A stretch of 64,000 bases of DNA, taken from the NCBI RefSeq assembly GCF_000316115.1, contig NZ_JH993797.1, positions 3,706,486-3,770,485 of the forward strand, in the 5' to 3' direction. Position 1 is the first letter of the stretch, and the number at the start of each line of letters is the position of its first letter. A model generated the notes under the pieces. It made no database searches and was not told the DNA's origin. It was given only the letters and a program-made list of their open reading frames with translations. Below, piece by piece: positions 26,497 through 34,490 of this stretch. The translations under genes and the position numbers were made by a program. The DNA is from Leptolyngbya sp. PCC 7375. Lineage in GTDB: Bacteria > Cyanobacteriota > Cyanobacteriia > Phormidesmidales > Phormidesmidaceae.

Positions 26497-27297
26497 ATGA
26501 CCCTGAGTTTAGACCCCATGCTCAAGTCCCTTGGCTTGAGTACCATTCAACGTGTCTTACCCGAGCTGATTCCCATCGCTGAACGGGAGGCCTGGTCCTA
26601 TCAGCAGTTACTTGAGCGGCTCTTATCCGAAGAGGTGGCCCACCGCAGTGAGCGCCGCACCCAAACCTTTATTACTAAAGCTAAGTTCCCCTTTGAAGCC
26701 ACCATTGACACCTTTGACTTCACCTTCAGAAGTAATCTCAAACGACAAATGTTAGGACGATTTCTCGGTCCCGAACTCGTCAGTGACCATCGTTCCTTAA
26801 TTCTTGAAGGGCCGCCTGGTACTGGAAAAACCCATTTATGTATTGCCATTGCCTATAAAGCCATCCAAAACGGCTTTACTGCTCGTTTTACCACTGCTGC
26901 AGCCTTAATCAATGACCTCTGTGTTGCTCCTGAGCGTAACGTTGCTCTCCAACCCTATCTCAGGCCTCATGTCCTGGTGATTGATGAAATGGGCTATCTC
27001 GGCTACGGGCCGGGGGCTGCTGATGTTCTGTTTCAAGTCGTGGACCAGCGCTATCTCAAGGGCAAACCCATTTTGTTGACCACCAACAAACCGCTCAATC
27101 AGTGGGGCCGTGTGCTTCATGATGAGGAACTCGCCCGTGCCATCATTGACCGCACCTTGCATCATGGTGAGTATCTAAAGCTGACGGGGCCGTCGTTTCG
27201 GCTCAAAGGTCGAAAGCTCGACTTAGCTCTCAACTCAACTGAACAATCCACAGAAACGGTAGCTGAAAAATCTGGGAAAAAATCTCTCAGCACTTGA
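26497..27297 (+). CDS. IstB-type ATPase of IS21 element B
   Basis: The 266-aa protein has Walker A LEGPPGTGKTH and Walker B VLVIDEMGYLGYG, with the IstB sensor segment LLTTNKPLNQWG. The frame is intact although istA in the same element is not, mirroring element A. It starts 9 bp after the istA stop. Confidence 0.93.
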   Translation: MTLSLDPMLKSLGLSTIQRVLPELIPIAEREAWSYQQLLERLLSEEVAHRSERRTQTFITKAKFPFEATIDTFDFTFRSNLKRQMLGRFLGPELVSDHRSLILEGPPGTGKTHLCIAIAYKAIQNGFTARFTTAAALINDLCVAPERNVALQPYLRPHVLVIDEMGYLGYGPGAADVLFQVVDQRYLKGKPILLTTNKPLNQWGRVLHDEELARAIIDRTLHHGEYLKLTGPSFRLKGRKLDLALNSTEQSTETVAEKSGKKSLST

Positions 27298-27690
27298 CAC
27301 AAAACACCACTGTTTGTTCAATGAGAGAATGGCCATAATTTCCGGAATTACCCCCTCGTTTCGCGGCCATAATTTCCGGAAGCCACAACTACCAAAAGAT
27401 CAATGTCACTGTTAGCTACCAACTCTTTTCTTGCTGCTGAACCGTAAAGAAAGATAGCTTGCAAACGAGCTTGATAATGCTCTTCTAAAGTGCTCTTACA
27501 TTTTTTGAGAATTTCTGAAACCTCTGTCATGCCGCTATACCCTCGCGCCTGATAGTTTGAACTAGAGGACTGATGGCGTAAGGACCTTGGTTAAATTGAT
27601 TGCGGGCATATTTTACGGTTGTAATGAGGCGCTCATGGTTAAAGCCAATTTCCCAAGCGATATGACTGATTTTTTGTTTAACAGTAGGGT

Positions 27691-29013
27691 CTGATTGACT
27701 GACAAAAGATGGCACTTACAGAGCTAAAACGATTGCCAGTCAGTGAATGTAGCGAATGATAAAAGAAGTGGGAGCCCAGCAATCTAAAATTAGATACCAC
27801 TCAAATCATAGAAATGCTGTGAAAAAAACTCCCGTCTCTACGATGCCTTGAAAGCTTGGCTAGGTCAATGCGAAACTTGGGCACATCTGAGCCATTTGAC
27901 GATGTGCCTTTGGCTGGTTGCCGCACTCATTCAGACAGGAGAAGTGAGCCTGACTAAGTGGGCCAAATACGTCCCTTGTCGAGGGCAATACGCCCAAAGC
28001 CGTCAGCGACGAATCCGTCGCTGGATAGGGAATTCTCGCATCAACGTCCATCGACTCTACAAGCCCATCATCCAAGCAGCCCTGGCAAACTGGGAAGACT
28101 CATGTGTGTATGTGAGCTTGGACACGACTCAGTTCTGGGATGAGTACTGTCTGATCCGCCTAGCCGTTGTCCATCGGGGGCGAGCGCTACCTCTGGCATG
28201 GCGTGTGCTTAAGCATTCGAGCGCCACCGTTGCGTTCAGTGAGTATCAAGAGATGCTGACTCATTCGGCGCGCTACCTGCCGCAAGGTGTGAATGTGATT
28301 CTGCTAGCAGACCGAGGATTTGTTCACACCGAGGCCATGAGTGCTGTGCGCCGTCTGGGCTGGCACTATCGAATTCGTCTCAAGAGCAACACTTGGCTAT
28401 GGCGCTCTTCCGGGGGGTGGATACAACCCAATGCACTCCATCTTGCCAACGGTGAAGTCCGCTGCTTCCACAATGTCAAACTCCATAAGCAACAGTGGTA
28501 TGGCCCTGTCCACGTCATCTTTGGACGCAACACCCTCAATGGCGAACTCTGGGTCGTTGTCAGTGATGAACCCACCACGATACAGACGTTTCGAGAATAC
28601 GGTCTGCGCTTTGATATTGAAGAGCTGTTCAAGGACGAGCAGTCCAGTGGCTGGAACCTACAGAAATCTGAGATTCGCTCGGTCTGTGACCTTTCCAGGC
28701 TGTGCTTTATTCTGGCGCTGGCCACACTCTACGTCACCGCGTCAAGGGGTAGTTGTTGTTGAACAAGGGAAGCGACGATGGGTCGATACCCACTGGTTTC
28801 GCGGCAACAGCTATTTTCGCATTGGGCTCGATTGGATTCAGGCCGCCCTACTCGATGGATGGCAACTGGTGACTCAGGTTATCTTCTCCTCTAACACAGA
28901 CCCTGAACCCGCTATGGCCTCTCGCTGGCAACATGAAAAACGGTCCTTGCGGTTAGAATTTCAGGTCTTCACCACTCATTTCAAGCCTGACTGAACTTTT
29001 GTCAGTCAATCAG
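27691..29013 (+). mobile_element. IS4-superfamily insertion sequence, copy 2 (1323 bp)
   Basis: It has the same 18-bp ends as the copy at 866-2187 and is flanked by the 9-bp repeat CAGTAGGGT at 27682-27690 and 29014-29022. It is in the opposite orientation and one base longer, owing to an extra G at about 28741. The two copies bracket the lipoxygenase and Dnd regions but each has its own target duplication. Confidence 0.95.
27848..28994 (+). pseudogene. IS4-superfamily transposase, one-base frameshift
   Basis: The sequence matches the intact transposase at 885-2030 except for one inserted G near 28741 (CACCGCGTCAAGG against CACCGCTCAAGG). This ends the frame at 28762 after YVTASRGSCC. The final 80 residues (GVVVVEQGKRRWVDTHWF onward) lie in the next frame. 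All three catalytic acids precede the shift, but the C-terminal part is lost. Confidence 0.92.
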
Positions 29014-29307
29014 CAGTAGGGTTTAAGCTGTCCACAACTACACAGATATCTAAATCGGAGTCTGGTCTTGCATCACCTCGGGCTCGTGAACCAAAGGCCC
29101 AGATTTGTGCATCTGGAAATTGCTGCCGCACAGTAGAGGCAAATTGATTAAGGATAGTGCGATCTCAATCTGCAAGCATCGGGCTAATTGTGACTGATTT
29201 TCCTACAGCTACTTTATCGGTGACAGGACTACTATAGGCAAACTTTTATGGGGTGATCAGGTTTGGGCTACTTCACGCCTCTCTTCACCCTCCTACTCTT
29301 CATCCCT

Positions 29308-29631
29308 TCACTCCCCATTCCCTCGCGGCAAATACTTCACCAACGATCGCATTGACTCCCCCGCCTGAAGCTGAATCGGTCGATCCGTCGGTAGAAGCGG
29401 CGTCCATTCAAAGGGTTCGGCGAAGTGGTGATGGTGCAGGCTATGGATAATAGTGTTGACAGCCGCCTGGGAACCGATAACCAGGATCTTGACGGGCTCG
29501 CAGTCGGGTTTAGCAACGGAATAAAGCTGAAGCGCAGATTCGGGGGCAGTGGAATCGTTAGCTATGGTTGGCATAGGAAGAAAGCTTTGGAATTGCATGT
29601 TAAATGTCATCCATTTGGATGCCAAAAGCAT
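29308..29631 (-). CDS. Conserved cyanobacterial hypothetical protein
   Basis: The 107-aa frame contains VKILVIGSQAAVNTIIHSLHH, HFAEPFEWTPLLPT and a closing MRSLVKYLPR. I associate this pattern with a small hypothetical family widespread in cyanobacteria with no known function. The first 45 residues look less conserved, so the true start may be further in, for example at Met20 of the frame. Confidence 0.55.
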   Translation of the reverse strand: MLLASKWMTFNMQFQSFLPMPTIANDSTAPESALQLYSVAKPDCEPVKILVIGSQAAVNTIIHSLHHHHFAEPFEWTPLLPTDRPIQLQAGESMRSLVKYLPRGNGE

Positions 29632-29702
29632 AGACGACCATTAGGATGACTGTCAACCATTGGGCTGTTTACTGAGGTGAAAACCTCTGACAGGATGAGC
29701 CC

Positions 29703-29930
29703 ATGGGAAAAGCAGGAAAGGCGCTCAAGCAGGTACTTGAGACCTATGAAGTTAGTCAATATAGTCTTGCCGTTGCGATGAATGTGGAGCGCAACAATAT
29801 CTACCGCTGGGTAAATGAAAAGCGAGACCCAACGGCTGAAACTGTCGTCGATATTGTTAGAGCCTTAAAAACATTGAATGCTGAAGCAGCTCAGGCGTTT
29901 ATTCAGACGTATTTGGGTGATGAAGTGTAA
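29703..29930 (+). CDS. XRE-family helix-turn-helix regulator
   Basis: The 75-aa protein is a single XRE/Cro-type DNA-binding domain: LKQVLETYEVSQYSLAVAMNVERNNIYRWVNEKRDPTAET covers the five helices with the recognition helix at NVERNNIYRW. AGGATGAG precedes the ATG. It is divergent from the hypothetical gene and faces the HNH/SBD genes, so it could regulate the restriction genes or a toxin-antitoxin module. No target site is evident. Confidence 0.8.
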   Translation: MGKAGKALKQVLETYEVSQYSLAVAMNVERNNIYRWVNEKRDPTAETVVDIVRALKTLNAEAAQAFIQTYLGDEV

Positions 29931-29970
29931 GCCAGTTCTCAAGGCATTATTTCTTAAACTTCATTGATGC

Positions 29971-30150
29971 TCAGGTTGGAAGGGTTGCTTCGGTATCTTG
30001 GGCTAATAAGATCTTGATGGTGTTTACATCATCAAGATCTGCATCATCCTCTATTCTTCGGATCATTTTCGCATTATCCAAAGCTTCAGTGTTACTAGAA
30101 AAAATTGCTTCAAGGTTTGGTGCCGACGTTTTGTATTTGAAAAGTTCGCA
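29971..30150 (-). pseudogene. Possible C-terminal remnant of an unidentified gene
   Basis: Between the XRE gene and the HNH gene the minus strand has an open stretch of about 58 codons ending TGA at 29971: LFKYKTSAPNLEAIFSSN, then ALDNAKMIRRIEDDADLDDV and TIKILLAQDTEATLPT. It looks protein-like (charged, no low complexity) but has no start codon and a stop just upstream. It may be the tail of a deleted gene. Confidence 0.3.
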
Positions 30151-30180
30151 TCACAGCAACTATCTAGAAGGACCATTTTT

Positions 30181-31137
30181 TTAACTAGCAATTCCCCAGT
30201 GCTCACGGTGCCACTCTAAGGCTGATAGGCGAGGTTCATACTCAGCTTTTGCAGGTAGTAGAATCTGTTCTCCATGAAAATCTTGCATCTGCCTTGTATA
30301 TTCAGAGGGCTCCTCATGTACACGCTCTTTGTCAACGATAATTCGATAATCATCATCAATACTAAACCAGCCTCGATCAAATGCCCAGTGATGGTTTTTG
30401 CAAAGAGAGATGCCGTTGTCAAAACGATCATCTCGGAATTCTGCAAAGGGCAAAATATGGGAGCCATCGACAATATTATGATTATTGTCACTCAAGATTC
30501 TGAGGTGACAAAACGCACATTGTTGGTTATATAGAGAGATTACATTACGTCTAAAGGCAGCATTACGAACAAAGATCAGTTCTTGGTCTTTCAGATCTTC
30601 TACCGTGTACGTCGCGCCACCGCTTTCAAACAGTTTGAGCTGAGTTTGTTCAAATTCGTCGTAAGACTGTAGTTCCTCAACTTTCTCTGTCTGATGATTA
30701 AACCAGCGATTGATCAGCACATCAGTTAATTCTCGCCTGGTTTTATTGACCGTTAAAAAAGAAAATAGTGCGTCATCAATATAGGCATATTTCACAACAT
30801 TTCTCAGGGCATTTAACCCTCTAATTTTTGTCTTAGAGGCTACGGTAGACTCAAATCCTGGATTTGCTCTTAAGTGCCAAAAGCCATCACCTTGCAGATG
30901 AAAGAATGGTAGAGCAATATCAGCGTTGTGATTGGCAGAGCCAAACTGTCCCCAATATTTTAGAAATGTAGCAATCAGCTCTGGTGATAGATAAAACTGA
31001 TTCCGTTGAACTTTTTCCTGCTCAATCTGTTCAATTATTGATAGCAGTAAGATAGGTTTGTGAGGAGCCACCCCACGGGAGAGATCAACCCGCAGTTTAG
31101 AAAACTTCTTAGCATAGTAAAGGAGAGCTGAAGACAT
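30181..31137 (-). CDS. HNH endonuclease with N-terminal SBD-like (phosphorothioate-binding) domain
   Basis: The 318-aa protein has an N-terminal domain with SRGVAPHKPILLLSIIEQIE and PFFHLQGDGFWHL, resembling the sulfur-binding domain of ScoMcrA/SprMcrA-type restriction enzymes that recognise phosphorothioated DNA. It ends in an HNH nuclease (CAFCHLRI, VDGSHILPFAEF, DNGISLCKNHHWAFD with the zinc-type Cys and catalytic His/Asn). Related proteins cut DNA carrying phosphorothioate. The SBD assignment is from motif resemblance and not certain. Its ATG overlaps the stop of the upstream paralogous gene by one base (TAATG), so they are co-translated. It appears intact. Confidence 0.75.
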   Translation of the reverse strand: MSSALLYYAKKFSKLRVDLSRGVAPHKPILLLSIIEQIEQEKVQRNQFYLSPELIATFLKYWGQFGSANHNADIALPFFHLQGDGFWHLRANPGFESTVASKTKIRGLNALRNVVKYAYIDDALFSFLTVNKTRRELTDVLINRWFNHQTEKVEELQSYDEFEQTQLKLFESGGATYTVEDLKDQELIFVRNAAFRRNVISLYNQQCAFCHLRILSDNNHNIVDGSHILPFAEFRDDRFDNGISLCKNHHWAFDRGWFSIDDDYRIIVDKERVHEEPSEYTRQMQDFHGEQILLPAKAEYEPRLSALEWHREHWGIAS

Positions 31138-31730
31138 TAGCTTATAACCGTTTTCAGAATAAGCTCTACATCATCCTGGGCATAGAAATTGGCATATTTT
31201 TCCAGTAACCTAGATTCTGTATCATCTAGTTTCTCAATCGCTGCAATGTCGAGAATATCGTCTATTTTTCCAGGAAACCATTTGCTGACCAATACCCGTA
31301 ATAAATTTTCCCTGGGAACAGGCTGTTGAAGCAGCTCAAATAAATCTTCATCTAAGTAAGCATATTTAATCACTCGCTTTACTTCGGCAAAGGTTTTAAG
31401 TCTCACCTTAGAAGAGAGCACTGACTCAAATTGACGATTAGGCCATAGATGCCAGAACTTGCCGCTTTTCATAAAGAAGAATGGCTTTGAAATATCAGGA
31501 TTATGGGTGTTTGAACCTAGATATACCCAGTATTTGAGGAACGTTTGAATCAGCTGAGGCTGTAGGAATATTTTGTTTTCCTGAATCCGATGTTTTTGAA
31601 TATGTTCGATAACAGACAATAATAAAATTGGCTTATGAGGCGCGACACCATGGGCACGGTCTACCCGAATTTTCTGAAACTTTTTGCCATAAAAGTCCAG
31701 TAGTTCTAATATTTCGAGAGTATTACCCAT
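31137..31730 (-). CDS. SBD-like protein without nuclease domain, paralogue of the HNH protein
   Basis: The 197-aa protein aligns with the N-terminal two-thirds of the downstream HNH protein: AHGVAPHKPILLLSVIEHIQ against SRGVAPHKPILLLSIIEQIE, YLGSNTHNPDISKPFFFM against GSANHNADIALPFFHL, and a shared VIKYAYLDEDLF. It ends before any HNH motif. It may be a DNA-reading subunit acting with the HNH protein, or a nuclease-free competitor. It lies 34 bp after the truncated Dnd restriction gene and is coupled to the HNH gene. Confidence 0.7.
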   Translation of the reverse strand: MGNTLEILELLDFYGKKFQKIRVDRAHGVAPHKPILLLSVIEHIQKHRIQENKIFLQPQLIQTFLKYWVYLGSNTHNPDISKPFFFMKSGKFWHLWPNRQFESVLSSKVRLKTFAEVKRVIKYAYLDEDLFELLQQPVPRENLLRVLVSKWFPGKIDDILDIAAIEKLDDTESRLLEKYANFYAQDDVELILKTVIS

Positions 31731-31763
31731 AACGCTTTCAAGGTTCTCCAGGTCACGCTATCC

Positions 31764-32024
31764 CTAAAGCACATATCTACATTTTGAATATTCCACATCT
31801 TTCGTCGCTGACAAATGGGGCGACGCAATCAGCCGCATCTTCCCTTCAGCCCGAATAAATGTCGCTAGCCCCCTCGCCACCGCCGCCATCGATGTACTCG
31901 AAAAAAAGCCCACCGCCCGGTCATACCGCACCGACTGACTCAGACACGGTACATAGAAGTCGCGGATCAGATCGTTGCGATCGCTCCGATAATCCTCACG
32001 AATAGCTACATCTCGTAACGTCAC
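31764..32024 (-). pseudogene. N-terminal fragment of a Dnd-type restriction protein (PLD-helicase)
   Basis: The 86-codon frame encodes LRDVAIREDYRSDRNDLIRDFY, SVRYDRAVGFFSSTSMAAVAR and GKMRLIASPHLS, which is the start of the phospholipase-D-like/helicase proteins annotated as phosphorothioation system restriction enzyme (TIGR04095). Intact members are around 1000 aa. Here the match ends at SPHLS and a few unrelated codons lead to a stop. The rest was probably deleted, since the next gene begins only 34 bp on. The start is a GTG. Confidence 0.7.
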
Positions 32025-32381
32025 ACCTGTGGTCCCTTATTTCAGAAGGCTGTGAAGATTCTAGACACAACCTGTGCATAAGTATGATTCACACCTTCTT
32101 TGTTATGCAGCTAAAGATATATCTGTTGATACTTAGTACCTAAGTTAAATTCCTATTTTCTTTGAGAAAAGCCAAGATTTTCGAGCGTGCAATCACTATG
32201 GTGATGAGGCAATTTTTTACTGCTTAATACTCAAGCACTAACTCTTTCCTTCAACCCACATCAATTGCAACCGTTTCTCCAACCCACCACGTTTCTGCCT
32301 ATTCTGCTTTTGAGCCTCTCGTATTTCTTGCCAATTGTATTTTCGCAATCACCGACTAAGCCCTCCGACAGTCGTCAGGTT
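32025..32381. other. Spacer at the edge of the accessory island
   Basis: This stretch between the truncated restriction gene and gyrB shows no clear gene, RNA or repeat. Its sequence is AT-rich. It marks the change from island to conserved chromosomal genes. Confidence 0.4.
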
Positions 32382-34319
32382 TTAGATGTCTAGATCTGCC
32401 ATGTTCAGCTTTGGACCATAGGTCTCAATAAACTCACGGCGAGGTGCTACACGATCACCCATGAGCACCGTAAAGATGCGTTCTGCCTCAGCAGCATCTT
32501 CAATTTCCACTTTCTTAAGGGTACGGCTTTCAGGGTTCATGGTGGTATCCCACAGCTGAGTAGGCATCATTTCACCCAGACCCTTAAATCGCTGCACGTT
32601 GTATTTTGCATTAGCAGGCAATGCGCTAATACCTCGCTGGAGTTCTTGCTCGCTATAACAGTAGGTATGACTACGGCCCCGCTCTAACTTATATAAGGGT
32701 GGGCAAGCAATGTATACAAAGCCTTGATCGATCAACGCTCGCTGATAGCGGTAGAAGAACGTCAGTAGCAGTGTGCGAATGTGAGCGCCATCCACGTCTG
32801 CATCTGTCATTAGACAAATGCGATGGTAGCGTAGCTGGGATGAATCAAATTCTTCGCCCTTGATACCTAATCCCAAAGCCGTAATCAATGACTGGACTTC
32901 GTTGTTTTTATAAATCTTCGAATCATCGGTTTTCTCAATGTTGAGAATCTTGCCTCGCAGCGGCAGAATGGCTTGAAAACGACGATCACGCCCCTGCTTA
33001 GCACTACCTCCCGCAGAGTCACCCTCTACGATAAAGATTTCTGATTCAGCGGGGTCACGGGAGCTACAGTCTGCCAGTTTACCAGGCAGTGTGGAAGACT
33101 CTAGGACTGACTTACGTCTGACCAGATCTCGCGCACGACGGGCAGCTTCCGCTGCATTAAACGATTGAATGGCTTTTTCTAAGATAGAATCCACCACATT
33201 TGGATTGAAGTCCAGGTACTCGCTCAGGGTTTCTCCAATCAGCGAATCAACAATCCCGCGCACCTCGGTATTGCCCAGCTTCGTTTTAGTTTGGCCTTCA
33301 AATTCGGGTTCTGGCACCTTAACGGAAATGACCGCCGTCAGACCTTCGCGAATATTCTCACCAGCAAGATTAGGCTCATTGTCTTTACGCTTATTACGCT
33401 TGCGAGCAAAATTGTTCATGGTGCGGGTTAGTACCGCCTTGAGTCCCTCTAAATGCGTACCGCCATCAACAGTGCGAATATTATTGGCAAAGCCCATCAA
33501 GTTATCAGAGTAGGCATCGACAGACCATTGCAGAGCGGCTTCTACTTGGACACCGTTTTTCTCGCCAGTCACGTAAATAATATCTGGGTGAATAGGCTGC
33601 TTCTCTTTATTGATATATTCAACGTACTCACGGATACCGCCTTCATAGAAGTAGCGGTTTATCTTAGGTTCATCTGCCTTGAGCAATTCTAGGCGATGAT
33701 CCGTGAACGTAATATCCACACCCGCATTGAGGTACGCTAACTCTCGCAAACGACCGGCCAGGGTGCTGTAATCAAACTCAACGGTCTCCGTAAAAATCAG
33801 CTGGTCGGGCTTAAAGCTGACCGATGTACCCGTCTGACTATCAGCACCGCTTTTTACTGATAATTCTCCTTGGGCTTCACCACGCTCGTAGCGTTGAAGA
33901 TGCTCTTTTTTATTACGCCAGACAGTCACTTCCACCCATTCTGACAGAGCGTTGACCACTGAAACACCCACACCATGGAGACCACCGGATACTTTATAGC
34001 CGCCACCGCCAAACTTACCGCCAGCGTGGAGGACCGTCATGACGGTTTCCAGGGCAGACTTACCGGTACGGGCATGGACATCAGTGGGAATACCGCGCCC
34101 GTCGTCAGTAACGGTGACGGAACCGTCGGCATTAAGGTCGATTGTAATCGTTTTACAATAACCCGCAAGCGCTTCGTCTACGGAGTTGTCAACAACCTCG
34201 TAAACTAGGTGATGCAAACCACGCGGCCCCGTACTACCAATGTACATACCGGGTCGCTTGCGCACAGGCTCCAGGCCTTCAAGCACCTGAATCTGATCAG
34301 CACCATAATCGGTTGTCAT
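32382..34319 (-). CDS. gyrB: DNA gyrase subunit B
   Basis: The 645-aa protein is the ATPase subunit of DNA gyrase, which introduces negative supercoils. It shows the GHKL ATPase motifs (VYEVVDNSVDEALAGYC, VTDDGRGIPTDVH, VSGGLHGVGVSVVNALS), the TOPRIM segment (IVEGDSAGGSAKQGRDRRFQ, DADVDGAHIRTLLLTFFYR) and the closing QRFKGLGEMMPTQLWDTTM. It is full length, with no intein. It is divergent from miaA. Confidence 0.98.
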   Translation of the reverse strand: MTTDYGADQIQVLEGLEPVRKRPGMYIGSTGPRGLHHLVYEVVDNSVDEALAGYCKTITIDLNADGSVTVTDDGRGIPTDVHARTGKSALETVMTVLHAGGKFGGGGYKVSGGLHGVGVSVVNALSEWVEVTVWRNKKEHLQRYERGEAQGELSVKSGADSQTGTSVSFKPDQLIFTETVEFDYSTLAGRLRELAYLNAGVDITFTDHRLELLKADEPKINRYFYEGGIREYVEYINKEKQPIHPDIIYVTGEKNGVQVEAALQWSVDAYSDNLMGFANNIRTVDGGTHLEGLKAVLTRTMNNFARKRNKRKDNEPNLAGENIREGLTAVISVKVPEPEFEGQTKTKLGNTEVRGIVDSLIGETLSEYLDFNPNVVDSILEKAIQSFNAAEAARRARDLVRRKSVLESSTLPGKLADCSSRDPAESEIFIVEGDSAGGSAKQGRDRRFQAILPLRGKILNIEKTDDSKIYKNNEVQSLITALGLGIKGEEFDSSQLRYHRICLMTDADVDGAHIRTLLLTFFYRYQRALIDQGFVYIACPPLYKLERGRSHTYCYSEQELQRGISALPANAKYNVQRFKGLGEMMPTQLWDTTMNPESRTLKKVEIEDAAEAERIFTVLMGDRVAPRREFIETYGPKLNMADLDI

Positions 34320-34490
34320 GCGTTCCTATCTCCTAAGACGGTCGTAAAGCCGCAATAGCATTAGAAATGAAATTGTGCCCCCGAATTCTAGCACAACGGT
34401 GTTAAAAGCGATTCTGAATGGATTTTAGAAAGCGTATTTATTAGGGATGGATCAAAAAAATTTACACGTAAAATATACGGACAATTTTCA

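Larger units (their letters stand above)
23022..27387 (+). mobile_element. IS21-family element B (4366 bp) with nested IS4-family element
   Basis: Ends are 5'-TGTGAATTCCGG and the inverted TGTGGCTTCCGG, each continuing AAATTATGGCC, flanked by the 5-bp repeat ACTAC at 23017-23021 and 27388-27392. The TG...CA termini and the string of internal copies of ATTCCGGAAATTATGGCC fit IS21 architecture. It contains a broken istA and an intact istB. Confidence 0.92.
22842..27530 (-). pseudogene. MNT-type nucleotidyltransferase split by IS21 element B
   Basis: The N-terminal part (27530 down to 27388) encodes IFLYGSAARKELVANSDID, the nucleotidyltransferase signature. The C-terminal part (23021 down to 22842) encodes LPGPFDYGQELRTIVDLLYP and ends QEGIKL. 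Removing the IS and one 5-bp repeat gives an in-frame SDIDLLVVLPGPFDYG junction and a protein of about 107 aa. Its start overlaps the stop of the upstream nucleotidyltransferase gene (ATGA), and its stop overlaps the start of the HEPN frame (ATGA), so the three were an operon. Confidence 0.9.
27527..29164 (-). pseudogene. MNT-type nucleotidyltransferase split by IS copy 2
   Basis: The upstream part (about 29164 down to 29014) encodes PDAQIWAFGSRARGDARPDS and DLDICVVVD, the nucleotidyltransferase signature. The downstream part (27690 down to 27527) encodes KQKISHIAWEIGFNHERLI and ends RREGIAA. Removing the IS and one 9-bp repeat joins DSLNPT-VKQKIS in frame. A stop codon lies just before the upstream part and no ATG is present. 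A GTG at 29131 is the only obvious start, so the 5' end may also be damaged. It overlaps the next nucleotidyltransferase by four bases. Confidence 0.85.

Noticed and set aside
28366..28725. 119-codon antisense frames within both copies of the transposase gene
   Set aside because: They are shadows of the transposase in another frame, and their identity in the two copies only reflects IS identity.
866..29013. Composite transposon carrying the lipoxygenase and Dnd genes
   Set aside because: Each IS copy has its own, different 9-bp target duplication (GTTTATGGC and CAGTAGGGT), which shows independent insertions.
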